Positions 43,083 through 51,249 of a stretch of 64,000 nucleotides of DNA are shown here, one piece after another. The notes beneath the pieces were generated by a model, which worked only from the letters and a program-made list of their open reading frames with translations, was not told the origin of the DNA and ran no database searches. This DNA comes from Clostridium sp. JN-9 (lineage in GTDB: Bacteria; Bacillota; Clostridia; Clostridiales; Clostridiaceae): positions 2,046,001-2,110,000 of the forward strand of contig NZ_CP035280.1 of assembly GCF_004103695.1 (NCBI RefSeq), written 5' to 3'. Position 1 is the stretch's first letter. Each line of letters starts with the position of its first letter. A program made the translations under genes and the position numbers.

Positions 43083-43113
43083 AAAAAAGCCGATGCGTTA
43101 GCAGCGGCTTTTT
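43083..43113 (-). terminator. Terminator after the DUF1292 gene
   Basis: AAAAAGCCG ... CGGCTTTTT with a 12-nt loop, 4 bp past the gene end. T-runs on both strands. Confidence 0.75.
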
Positions 43114-43117
43114 AATG

Positions 43118-43474
43118 TTATTCTTCACTTTCTAATAGTGATTCGTAGTGCTTTGATACTTCTTCAAACTCAGCATCATCAGGAACTACCAATTCTCCTG
43201 CATCGCCTTCGCCTACTACCTTAAAGAGATATACCTCTCCATTTGGGTGCTGAACTAAAGCGTATTCACTGTCTTTATATTCAAATCCGTCAACGACCTC
43301 ACATTGAACTAGGTTACCATTTTCATCTTCTAATTCAACAGTTAGAGCATCACCTTCGCCGCAGTCACAGCCACAGCCGCAGTTTTCATGTTCATCATGA
43401 TCATGTCCGCATCCACATTCATGTTCATCGTGATCATGTCCACAGCCGCAGTCATGTAATTTTTCATTATCCAT
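43118..43474 (-). CDS. DUF1292 protein with Cys/His/Asp-rich metal-binding head
   Basis: About 118 residues from the ATG at 43474 (CAAGGA 6 nt upstream). Residues about 7-40 are two units of CGCGHDHDEH followed by CGCGCDCGEGD; the rest is a DUF1292 domain (VELEDENGNLVQCEVVDGFEYKDSEYALVQ). The head has 8 cysteines and 6 histidines in the repeat region and should bind metal (zinc, nickel or copper). A longer frame from 43528 holds an AGGAGGTGAAC site placed too far upstream for this start, so the true start is not settled. Confidence 0.85.
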   Translation of the reverse strand: MDNEKLHDCGCGHDHDEHECGCGHDHDEHENCGCGCDCGEGDALTVELEDENGNLVQCEVVDGFEYKDSEYALVQHPNGEVYLFKVVGEGDAGELVVPDDAEFEEVSKHYESLLESEE

Positions 43475-43528
43475 ATTATTTCCTTGGCTCATCCAATTAA
43501 GCCAAAGTTCACCTCCTTTAATTGTCAT

Positions 43529-44017
43529 GTTATCATTGTACCCTTAAATTGCAAATAATAAAAGAGAAAGTTTAAAAAAAGTTAAAAAGACTTTTTTAAC
43601 TTTTTTAAAGAATAAAGATTAAAGATTAAAGAACAAATATTGAGGATTTTCTGCTTGGGCAGAAAATCTACTAATTTAATAAGATTGTCGGTAATAAATA
43701 GTTTTTTGTTTTTAAACTGATATATGGTTTAAATATAGTGGCTGCAGCTTCTACCGAAGCTTTATAGAATAATTTTAAGTCTGTTAAAGTGCTTCTGTAT
43801 TTTAGGATGCTCCGAACTTTAAATGGCTTACAATTTAATGTAAAATACAATTTTGAATATTTGCCTTTGATAAAGCAGGTATCAATGCCTCCGGCAATTT
43901 ATTTGCGTCCCATTTATTCTTTAATCTTTAGTTTCAAGGTTTGTTCTTTATCTATTTATTACATTTCAAATATATGGTAATATATTATTATACAAGAAAT
44001 GATTGGAGTGAAAATAA
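43529..44017. other. Intergenic region with repeats and duplicated block A
   Basis: 43608-43676 is an AAAGATTAAAGA-type repeat with hairpin GATTTTCTGC-TTGG-GCAGAAAATC. 43684-43932 is a block that recurs at 44330-44560. No gene is supported. Confidence 0.55.
43684..43932. repeat. Duplicated ~250-bp block, copy A
   Basis: Shares GTTTTTTGTTTTTA, TTCTACCGAAGCTTTATA, AATTTTAAGTCTGTTAAA and CAATGCCTACGGCA-like segments in the same order and orientation with 44330-44560. Diverged, non-coding. Confidence 0.7.
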
Positions 44018-44281
44018 TTGAAATATATATATGACGGATTTTTTAACTCTATGCTGGTAGTTTTAGTAACATTGCCTGTTATAACACTGATTATATCTGC
44101 CATATTATCTTTATTTATAAAAAAGCGAATATTTATTTTAAGTTTTATTTTTATAGTATATATTATTTTAACTTTTACTATATTTAATTCCTCTTTTTTA
44201 GTTTGGGTTCCTGTATATATAATAATTGCTTATATAGGAACATTATTTGGAGATTCAATACGTTTTTTCAAAAATAAATAA
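44018..44281 (+). CDS. Small membrane protein, DUF2651-like
   Basis: 87 residues with three hydrophobic segments (MLVVLVTLPVITLIISAIL, IFILSFIFIVYIILTF, LVWVPVYIIIAYIGTLFG), resembling DUF2651/YbeF. The start is a TTG with GGAGTG 8 nt upstream. It is flanked on both sides by copies of the same ~250-bp block, as if carried between direct repeats. Function unknown. Confidence 0.7.
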   Translation: MKYIYDGFFNSMLVVLVTLPVITLIISAILSLFIKKRIFILSFIFIVYIILTFTIFNSSFLVWVPVYIIIAYIGTLFGDSIRFFKNK

Positions 44282-44329
44282 AGAAAAGTCATATTAATCT
44301 TTAGTTTCAAGTGTTCATTTTTAATAGGG

Positions 44330-44560
44330 TTGTTGGTAATCTATAGTTTTTTGTTTTTATACGATATATGATTTAAGTATAATGACTACATCTTCTACCG
44401 AAGCTTTATACAATAATTTTAAGTCTGTTAAAATGCTCTTGTATTTTTGGATGCTACGAAATTTAAAAGATTTCTAATTTAATGTACAATGCAATTACCA
44501 ACATTTGCTTCTGGAAAGGCAAATTTCAATGCCTACGGCAACCCATTTATTCTTTAGTTT
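44330..44560. repeat. Duplicated ~250-bp block, copy B
   Basis: Direct repeat of 43684-43932. It also has an internal GCTTCTGGAAAGGC insert relative to copy A. Confidence 0.7.
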
Positions 44561-44644
44561 TCGGGTTCTTCGAAATTTTGGCAACCTCCGGTTTGCGAGC
44601 TTTCAGCTCTTTCTTTAGGTCCAAAAACCATGTACTCTATTACA

Positions 44645-44752
44645 TTTATTCATTGATATTTAAGTTTTGCATTAGCAAAACCCTATTATAAGATTTTCTG
44701 CCCTAGCAGAAAATCATCCTTATTTGTTCTTTGTTCTTTAATCTTTAATCTT
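44645..44752. repeat. Interspersed element, AAAGATT subfamily
   Basis: Hairpins GTTTTGC-ATTA-GCAAAAC and GATTTTCTGC-CCTA-GCAGAAAATC, then TTGTTCTTTGTTCTTTAATC and further heptads. Confidence 0.65.
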
Positions 44753-44754
44753 TA

Positions 44755-44797
44755 TATAAATAAAAAGGAAGAGTTTTCACTCTTCCTTTTTATTTAT
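44755..44797. terminator. Terminator after the PFOR gene
   Basis: AAAAAGGAAGAG-TTTTCA-CTCTTCCTTTTT, perfect 12-bp stem with flanking A/T runs. Confidence 0.88.
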
Positions 44798-47700
44798 ATC
44801 TCTGCAAGCTTTTTGTAGTTTGCTAATCTTTCCATTGCATCTTTTTCTGTCTTCTCATATAAAGCATCTGCTGCTTCTGGAAATGATTTTGATAATGAAG
44901 CATATCTTACTTCGCCCATTAAGAATTCTCTGAAGCTTGTTGTTGGCTCTTTAGAATCTAATGAGAATGGGTTCTTTCCAGCTTCTTTAAGAGCAGGGTT
45001 GAATCTGTACATTGCCCAGTATCCGCAATCAACAGCTTTCTTCTCTTCTAACTGGCTGCATCCCATACCAGCTTTTAAACCATGATTAATACATGGAGCA
45101 TAAGCTATGATAAGTGATGGTCCCTTGTATGCTTCAGCCTCAGCTATAGCTTTTAATGTCTGGTTCTTATCAGCACCCATAGCTATTTGTGCTACATAAA
45201 CATAGCCATAGCTCATAGCCATCATTCCAAGATCCTTCTTCTTTGTTCTCTTACCTGAAGCTGCGAATTTAGCTATTGCAGCTGTAGGTGTTGATTTTGA
45301 AGATTGTCCACCAGTATTTGAGTAAACTTCTGTATCGAATACCAATACATTTACATCTTCTCCACTAGCAAGAACGTGATCTAAGCCGCCGTATCCAATA
45401 TCATAAGCCCAGCCGTCTCCACCGAATATCCAGTGAGATCTTTTAACAAGGTAGTCTTTATCATTTAATATTGCAGCAACTTTTGCATTGTTTTTTTCTT
45501 TTTCAAGTAATGCTATTAACTTATCAGCTCTGTCTCTTGTTCCGTCTCCGTTTTCAATATTTTCTATCCAGTCTTCAAGAGCAGCTTTAAGTTCAGCGCT
45601 TACTCCGCTTTCAATAGCTTCTTTAGCTGCTATAGCTAATCTGTCTCTTGTCTGCTTAACTCCTAAGTACATTCCAAGACCAAACTCTGCGTTGTCTTCG
45701 AATAATGAGTTAGCCCAAGATGGACCATGTCCACGATGGTTTACTGTATAAGGCATTGAAGGTGCACTTCCGCCCCAGATTGATGAACATCCTGTTGCAT
45801 TAGCTACCATCATTCTGTCGCCAAATAATTGAGTTGTAAGTTTAGCATATGGAGTTTCTCCACAGCCTGCACAAGCACCTGAGAACTCAAGAAGAGGCTG
45901 TTCAAACTGGCTTCCCTTTACGGAATTCTTCTTCATTGGGTTAGCTTTTGGTGATACATTCATAGCATAATCCCAAACTTCAGTCTGATTCATCTGTGAA
46001 TCTATAGGTTTCATAATTAATGCTTTTTCTTTTGCAGGACAAACCTGAGCACAGTTACCGCATCCTGTACAATCAAGCGGGCTTATAGCTATTGTAAAGT
46101 TTAATCCCTTAGCTCCCATTGCAGGTCTATGCTTTAATTCAGCTGGTGCGTTTTTAACTTCTTCATCAGTAGTTAATATAGGTCTTATTACAGCATGAGG
46201 ACATACATATGAACACTGGTTACATTGTATGCACTTATCTGTCTGCCATTCTGGAACGTTTATAGCAATTCCTCTTTTTTCATAAGCAGCTGTTCCTGCT
46301 GGGAATGTACCATCTTCCATTCCAACGAATGCACTTACCGGAAGCTTGTCTCCATCTTGTCTGTTCATTGGTTCAAGTACGTTTTTAATGAATGCTGGAA
46401 CTTCTTTAGCATTAGATGCTTCATCTTTAGCATTCTTCCATGATGCTGGAACTTGTATTTTAACTATTGATTCAACACCTTTATCTATAGCAGCATTGTT
46501 CATATCAACAACTTTTTGTCCTTTTTTGCCATATGATGTTACAACTGCTTCTTTTAGATATTTTATAGCATCTTCTACTGGAATAACGTTAGAAATCTTG
46601 AAGAATGCAGATTGCATTATCATGTTGATTCTTCCGCCAAGACCAATTCCCTGAGCTATTTTAACAGCGTTTAATGTGTAAAATTCAATATCATTTTCAG
46701 CAATATATCTCTTATATGAAGCTGGTAATTTTTCTTCTACTTCTTCTGGTGACCAGATTGTATTTAATAAGAATTTACCATTCTTCTTTAATCCTTCTAA
46801 TACATTGTATTTATATACATATGATTGATTATGGCAGGCAACGAAATCAGCCTTATTTATTAAATATGGGGATTTTATTGGCTTCTTACCAAACCTTAAA
46901 TGAGAAACAGTTATTCCGCCTGATTTCTTTGAATCATATGCGAAATATCCCTGAGCATACATGTCTGTATGGTCTCCAATGATTTTAATAGCACTCTTGT
47001 TTGCTCCAACAGTACCATCTGATCCAAGGCCCCAGAACTTACATGCTTTTGTTCCTTCTGGTGTAGTGTCAAGATCTTCTTTTCTAACTTCAAGTGATGT
47101 ATTTGTAACATCATCAACTATTCCAATTGTAAATCCATTCTTTGGATTTTCTTTAGCTAAGTTATCAAATACTGCAACAATGTGTGTTGGAATAGTATCT
47201 TTTGAACCTAGTCCATATCTTCCGCCTACTATTACTGGCTGGAACTCTTTTCCGTAGAATGCATTTTTAACATCTAAGTATAATGGTTCTCCAATGCTTC
47301 CTGGTTCCTTTGTTCTATCAAGTACAGCTATTTTCTTAACTGTCTTTGGTATATATTTGAAGAAATGCTCTAATGAGAATGGTCTATATAAATGAACTTT
47401 TAATAAACCAACTTTTTCTCCCTTTGAATTTAAATAATCAATAGTTTCTTCAGCTAAATCACAAACTGAACCCATTGCAATTATTATTCTGTCAGCATCT
47501 TCTGCTCCATAGTAATTGAATAGGTGATATTCTCTTCCAGTTATTTTTGAGATTTCTCCTAAATATCCTTCAACTATATCAGGAAGTTCATTATAGTATT
47601 TGTTTGATACTTCTCTTTCCTGGAAATAGATATCTGGGTTTTGAGCAGTACCTCTTGTTACTGGATGATCTGGATTTAATGCTGATCTTCTGAATTTATT

Positions 47701-48297
47701 TACAGCATCCATATCAACTAATTTAGCTAAATCAGCATAGTCAATAACTTCAACTTTTTGTATTTCATGGGATGTTCTGAAACCATCAAAGAAGTTTATA
47801 AATGGAACTTTTCCCTTTATAGCTGATAAATGTGCTACAGCTGATAAGTCCATAACTTCCTGAACACTGCTTTCTGCAAATAAAGCACAGCCTGTCTGTC
47901 TTGCAGCCATAACGTCCTGATGATCTCCAAATATATTTAATGAATTTGTTGCTAATGCTCTTGCACTAACATGGAAAACTCCAGGTAATAATTCTCCAGC
48001 AATTTTATACATGTTAGGTATCATTAATAATAAACCTTGTGATGCTGTATATGTAGTAGTTAATGCTCCAGCCTGTAATGAGCCGTGAACTGCACCAGCA
48101 GCACCTGCTTCTGACTGCATTTCCATTACCTTAACCTGCTGCCCAAAAAGATTTTTCTTTCCCTGAGCTACCCACTCATCTACATGCTCTGCCATAGGTG
48201 AAGATGGAGTTATAGGATAGATTGCTGCTACATCAGTAAATGCATAAGAAACGTAAGCTGCAGCTGTATTTCCATCCATAGTTTTCATTTTTACCAT
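44794..48297 (-). CDS. nifJ: Pyruvate:ferredoxin (flavodoxin) oxidoreductase
   Basis: 1167 residues, the normal single-chain length. N-terminal pyruvate-binding domain (YPITPSSPMAEHVDEWVAQGKKN), a ferredoxin-like insert with two 4Fe-4S sites (CIQCNQCSYVCPH and CTGCGNCAQVCP), a further cluster site starting CAGCGETPYAKL, and the C-terminal thiamine diphosphate domain (GDGWAYDIGYGGLDHVLASGEDVN). Oxidises pyruvate to acetyl-CoA and CO2 and reduces ferredoxin or flavodoxin. A flavodoxin gene lies upstream. Central to clostridial fermentation. Confidence 0.98.
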   Translation of the reverse strand: MVKMKTMDGNTAAAYVSYAFTDVAAIYPITPSSPMAEHVDEWVAQGKKNLFGQQVKVMEMQSEAGAAGAVHGSLQAGALTTTYTASQGLLLMIPNMYKIAGELLPGVFHVSARALATNSLNIFGDHQDVMAARQTGCALFAESSVQEVMDLSAVAHLSAIKGKVPFINFFDGFRTSHEIQKVEVIDYADLAKLVDMDAVNKFRRSALNPDHPVTRGTAQNPDIYFQEREVSNKYYNELPDIVEGYLGEISKITGREYHLFNYYGAEDADRIIIAMGSVCDLAEETIDYLNSKGEKVGLLKVHLYRPFSLEHFFKYIPKTVKKIAVLDRTKEPGSIGEPLYLDVKNAFYGKEFQPVIVGGRYGLGSKDTIPTHIVAVFDNLAKENPKNGFTIGIVDDVTNTSLEVRKEDLDTTPEGTKACKFWGLGSDGTVGANKSAIKIIGDHTDMYAQGYFAYDSKKSGGITVSHLRFGKKPIKSPYLINKADFVACHNQSYVYKYNVLEGLKKNGKFLLNTIWSPEEVEEKLPASYKRYIAENDIEFYTLNAVKIAQGIGLGGRINMIMQSAFFKISNVIPVEDAIKYLKEAVVTSYGKKGQKVVDMNNAAIDKGVESIVKIQVPASWKNAKDEASNAKEVPAFIKNVLEPMNRQDGDKLPVSAFVGMEDGTFPAGTAAYEKRGIAINVPEWQTDKCIQCNQCSYVCPHAVIRPILTTDEEVKNAPAELKHRPAMGAKGLNFTIAISPLDCTGCGNCAQVCPAKEKALIMKPIDSQMNQTEVWDYAMNVSPKANPMKKNSVKGSQFEQPLLEFSGACAGCGETPYAKLTTQLFGDRMMVANATGCSSIWGGSAPSMPYTVNHRGHGPSWANSLFEDNAEFGLGMYLGVKQTRDRLAIAAKEAIESGVSAELKAALEDWIENIENGDGTRDRADKLIALLEKEKNNAKVAAILNDKDYLVKRSHWIFGGDGWAYDIGYGGLDHVLASGEDVNVLVFDTEVYSNTGGQSSKSTPTAAIAKFAASGKRTKKKDLGMMAMSYGYVYVAQIAMGADKNQTLKAIAEAEAYKGPSLIIAYAPCINHGLKAGMGCSQLEEKKAVDCGYWAMYRFNPALKEAGKNPFSLDSKEPTTSFREFLMGEVRYASLSKSFPEAADALYEKTEKDAMERLANYKKLAEI

Positions 48298-48612
48298 GAA
48301 AATACCTTCTTTCTTCTATAATTTAATTAGATTTGTAATATTATAACTTTTTATACACAAAGCATGCATAATAACCTTTACCGCTTTATGAGTAAAAAGT
48401 TATCTTATATGCTTGTAAACTTTTTATCATACTACTTAACTATACACTAAAAAAAGATTTTTGCAAAATAAGATTTTATTTTCAATTTCAAGTTATTTAC
48501 GATTAATAGCAGATATCTTTCTACTGCATGATATTTCTTAGTTTTATGGGCAGAATCTCCTTCTTAAAATTAATAGTTATTACACAATTTTCTAATAATT
48601 TTCTTCATTATT
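48298..48612. other. Promoter region of the PFOR gene
   Basis: About 310 bp, AT-rich, between PFOR and the flavodoxin terminator. A TTTTTACTCATAAAGCGG stretch and ATTATAAC-type -10 candidates lie on the minus strand near 48340-48400. No specific operator is recognised. Confidence 0.4.
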
Positions 48613-48659
48613 ACTTAAAAATTAACACTACTAAAATGCAGCTTTTAGCAGTGTTAATT
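48613..48659 (-). terminator. Terminator after the flavodoxin gene
   Basis: Stem ATTAACACT/AGTGTTAAT extended by GCTAAAA-type pairing, then TTTTT on the minus strand. Confidence 0.85.
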
Positions 48660-48701
48660 ATAAACTATTAAATTCCCTATAAATCTTTGTTAAAATTTAA
48701 T

Positions 48702-49130
48702 TTATATTTCTGCAAGTTTCTTTCCGAGTTCTTTTGCCTTTTGAATTTCTTCATTACTTGGGCTTTCTTTAACTATGAGTTTATCTATAACCTTAAATTC
48801 ATACTCAGTCATTACCTTTTCCCATTTCTTTGCAAACTCACCATTATCCCAGCCAAAGGATCCGAAAAGTACTACAGGTTTATTATTAATAGGAAGCAGT
48901 TTAAATTTATCTATAAATGGTTTCATTTCTTCCTGCTCTATTTTGTTATTATCCATTGAAGGACTTCCAAAGGCAACTGCATCAGAGTTAATAACATCTT
49001 CAGTTTTTGCTTCTGATACAAGCTTAATTGTTACATTAGCTCCAGCTTCCTCTGCTCCTTTTTTTATGCTGTCAGCCAGCACTTCAACATTTCCACCGTT
49101 ACTCCAGTATATAATCGTTACTTTTTTCAT
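48702..49130 (-). CDS. fld: Flavodoxin
   Basis: 142 residues: KVTIIYWSNGGNVEVLADSI is the FMN phosphate loop (a variant of the usual SGTGNT), and VVLFGSFGWDNGEFAKKWEKVM is the second flavin loop. Small electron carrier that can replace ferredoxin in iron limitation. A Fur-box-like palindrome lies 25 bp upstream of the start, which fits that role, and the next gene downstream is PFOR, its likely electron donor. Confidence 0.94.
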   Translation of the reverse strand: MKKVTIIYWSNGGNVEVLADSIKKGAEEAGANVTIKLVSEAKTEDVINSDAVAFGSPSMDNNKIEQEEMKPFIDKFKLLPINNKPVVLFGSFGWDNGEFAKKWEKVMTEYEFKVIDKLIVKESPSNEEIQKAKELGKKLAEI

Positions 49131-49154
49131 ATTAAATCTCCTCCCTATTTACTT

Positions 49155-49167
49155 AATGATAATCATT
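49155..49167 (-). promoter_or_regulatory. Fur-box-like operator upstream of flavodoxin
   Basis: AATGATAATCATT, the core of the 19-bp Fur consensus (GATAATGATAATCATTATC). It lies 25-37 bp upstream of the start codon. Only the central half of the consensus is perfect. Confidence 0.6.
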
Positions 49168-49258
49168 CTTATTTAATAAAATAATTATACTATATAATGG
49201 AATTTATTTCAACAGTTGCAGCTAAAAGTTAACAACTAGTCCATATAGATATTTATTT

Positions 49259-50326
49259 TCAATTTAAAGAATACTGCTGAATAATTTTTATGATATTTTC
49301 AACTCCACTGCCTATTTTGCTGTTTTTCATATTTTTAATGTAATCTTCCTTATCCTTATAAAGTTTGTTAAGCATTTCAACTAATATTTTCCCATTTATA
49401 TGCTCTTCCTCAATAACCATGCTGTATCCGCTTTTTTCAAAAGATCTTGCATTTAATATCTGATCCCCCCTGCTGGATTTTCTGGATAGAGGAATTAACA
49501 AGTTTGGTTTATTTAAATACAATAGCTCAAATATTACATTTGCACCAGCTCTTGAAATAACTACATCTGCAGCATTCATAATATGAGGAAGTTCCTCTGA
49601 AACAAATTCAAACTGCTTATATCCCTTTACATTTAATAATTTATTATCTATATTCCCTTTTCCGCATATATGTATTATATTATAATCTTTTAATAGTATT
49701 TCAAGCTGCTCTCTTATGGTTTCATTAATGAATTTTGACCCCAGGCTTCCTCCTATTATAAGGAGTACAGGTTTATTATTCTCAAATCCGCATATTTTAA
49801 GTCCTAATAATCTGCTTCCCTGTTTTATTTCTTTTCGTATTGGTGTACCTGTTAAAACAGCTTTGCCTCCGCCAATATGATTAATGGATTCAGGAAATGT
49901 TACACAAACCTTTGTACAGTATGGTATACATATTTTATTTGCAAGCCCTGGAGTAATATCTGATTCATGTGCTATTACGGGCACCTTATTTAAATATGCT
50001 CCTATAACCACAGGTACTGATACAAATCCCCCTTTTGAAAACACAATGGAAGGTTTTTCTTTTTTTATAATTTTCTTTGCCTGCCATATTCCCTTTAGCA
50101 CCTTAAATGGATCTGTAAAATTTTTTAAATCAAAGTACCTTCTCAGTTTTCCGCTGCTGATTATATGATATTTTATATTTTCGTTTTCAATTATTTTTCT
50201 TTCTATGCCATCTGAGGTTCCTATGTATTGTATATCATATCCTAATCCTTTTAGTTCTGGAACTAATGCTAAATTTGGAGTAACATGTCCAGCTGAACCT
50301 CCGCCAGTGAGAATTATTTTTTTCAA
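49259..50326 (-). CDS. murG: MurG, lipid II-forming N-acetylglucosaminyltransferase
   Basis: 355 residues: [68 protein letters not shown] and [24 protein letters not shown]. Adds GlcNAc to lipid I at the inner membrane face. It is away from a mur/fts cluster, so it could be a second, non-clustered copy. AAAGGGTG upstream. Confidence 0.94.
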   Translation of the reverse strand: MKKIILTGGGSAGHVTPNLALVPELKGLGYDIQYIGTSDGIERKIIENENIKYHIISSGKLRRYFDLKNFTDPFKVLKGIWQAKKIIKKEKPSIVFSKGGFVSVPVVIGAYLNKVPVIAHESDITPGLANKICIPYCTKVCVTFPESINHIGGGKAVLTGTPIRKEIKQGSRLLGLKICGFENNKPVLLIIGGSLGSKFINETIREQLEILLKDYNIIHICGKGNIDNKLLNVKGYKQFEFVSEELPHIMNAADVVISRAGANVIFELLYLNKPNLLIPLSRKSSRGDQILNARSFEKSGYSMVIEEEHINGKILVEMLNKLYKDKEDYIKNMKNSKIGSGVENIIKIIQQYSLN

Positions 50327-50340
50327 GAAAAAACACCCTT

Positions 50341-50520
50341 TCTTCAGTTGAAAGTCAATTCTTCAGTTGAAAGTCAATTCTTCAGTTGAAAGTTTAGAGT
50401 TTTAAGTTTTAAGTTAATGTGGTTTTGCCACGGGCAAAACTTTTAATTTAATTTTTCAGCTTTACTGAAAAATATCATTTACTTTTAACTTTTAACTCTT
50501 AACTCTTAACTGATTTAAGC
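50341..50520. repeat. Interspersed palindromic element upstream of murG
   Basis: Three CTTCAGTTGAAAGTCAATT units, hairpin GTTTTGCC-ACG-GGCAAAAC, TTTTTCAGC-TTTA-CTGAAAAA, then ACTTTTAACTCTTAACTC right arm. Close relative of the copy at 50593-50767. Confidence 0.75.
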
Positions 50521-50592
50521 TCTTAACTGATTTACTTTGAAATCTATATGATTTAATTTTACCTCTTTATTTTATAGTTGACAAACAGTTTC

Positions 50593-50767
50593 TTCAGTTG
50601 AAAATTTAGAGTTAAAAGTTTTAAGTCAATTCTTCAGTTGAAAGTTTTAAGTTTAAAGTTTTAAGTTAATGATGTTTTGCCACAGGCAAAACTTTTAATT
50701 TAATTTTTCAGCTTTGCTGAAAAATATCATTAACTCTTAACTTTTAACTCTTAGCTCTTAACTGATT
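50593..50767. repeat. Interspersed palindromic element, second copy in the murG-SASP gap
   Basis: Same order: CTTCAGTTGAAA units, GTTTTGCC-ACA-GGCAAAAC, TTTTTCAGC-TTT-GCTGAAAAA, then ACTCTTAACTTTTAACTC. Tandem-like arrangement with 50341-50520. Confidence 0.75.
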
Positions 50768-50774
50768 TAAGCTC

Positions 50775-50848
50775 TATGGCTCTTTTAAATAATAATGTTG
50801 ATGTGAATAGGACAATCTTAATCAACACTATTGAATAAAAGAGCCATA
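50775..50848. mobile_element. 74-bp MITE derived from the IS1595-like element at 58481
   Basis: Starts TATGGCTCTTTTAAATAATA and ends AATAAAAGAGCCATA. The first ~42 bp match the left end of the element at 58481-59544 exactly; the last ~28 bp match its right end with one mismatch. It is therefore the two ends of that IS joined, with the transposase gene deleted. Confidence 0.88.
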
Positions 50849-51019
50849 TACCTAAAGCAGGAAAGATTAAAGAACAAAGAATAAATCTTGAAATTTTTTG
50901 AAAAACATGTCCATATTGCTAAAGCATGTACAAAGTTACTCATATACCTTCAATCCACTATTATATATATCTCAATAGTGGTTAAGATAATAACACAAAA
51001 CCAAAAGGAGGTAAGAAAT

Positions 51020-51223
51020 ATGGCAAACAGAAGTAATAGAAAATTAGTACCAGATGCAAAGAAAGGTTTAGATCAATTTAAAATGGAGACAGCTAGATCA
51101 TTAAACGTTCCATTAACTGATGGTTACAATGGAGACCTTACTTCAAGAGAAAATGGTTCAGTTGGTGGCGAAATGGTTAAGAAAATGGTTGAGCAGTATG
51201 AAAGACAAATAACTTCAAAATAG
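51020..51223 (+). CDS. Alpha/beta-type small acid-soluble spore protein
   Basis: 67 residues: VPDAKKGLDQFKMETARSLNVPL, then GYNGDLTSRENGSVGGEMVKKMVEQYERQ. The LDQFKMEIA/RENGSVGGEMVK blocks are the SASP signatures, including the GPR-protease cleavage region. Coats and protects DNA in spores. AAAGGAGG precedes the ATG. Expected to be SigG-controlled, but I could not place a clear SigG promoter in the 100 bp upstream. Confidence 0.95.
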   Translation: MANRSNRKLVPDAKKGLDQFKMETARSLNVPLTDGYNGDLTSRENGSVGGEMVKKMVEQYERQITSK

Positions 51224-51249
51224 TTTATATTGCTAGATTTTAAAAATCA

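Noticed and set aside
50875-51019. SigG promoter for the SASP gene
   Set aside because: GCATG occurs near 50924 but no matching -10 lies at the right distance; not strong enough to report.
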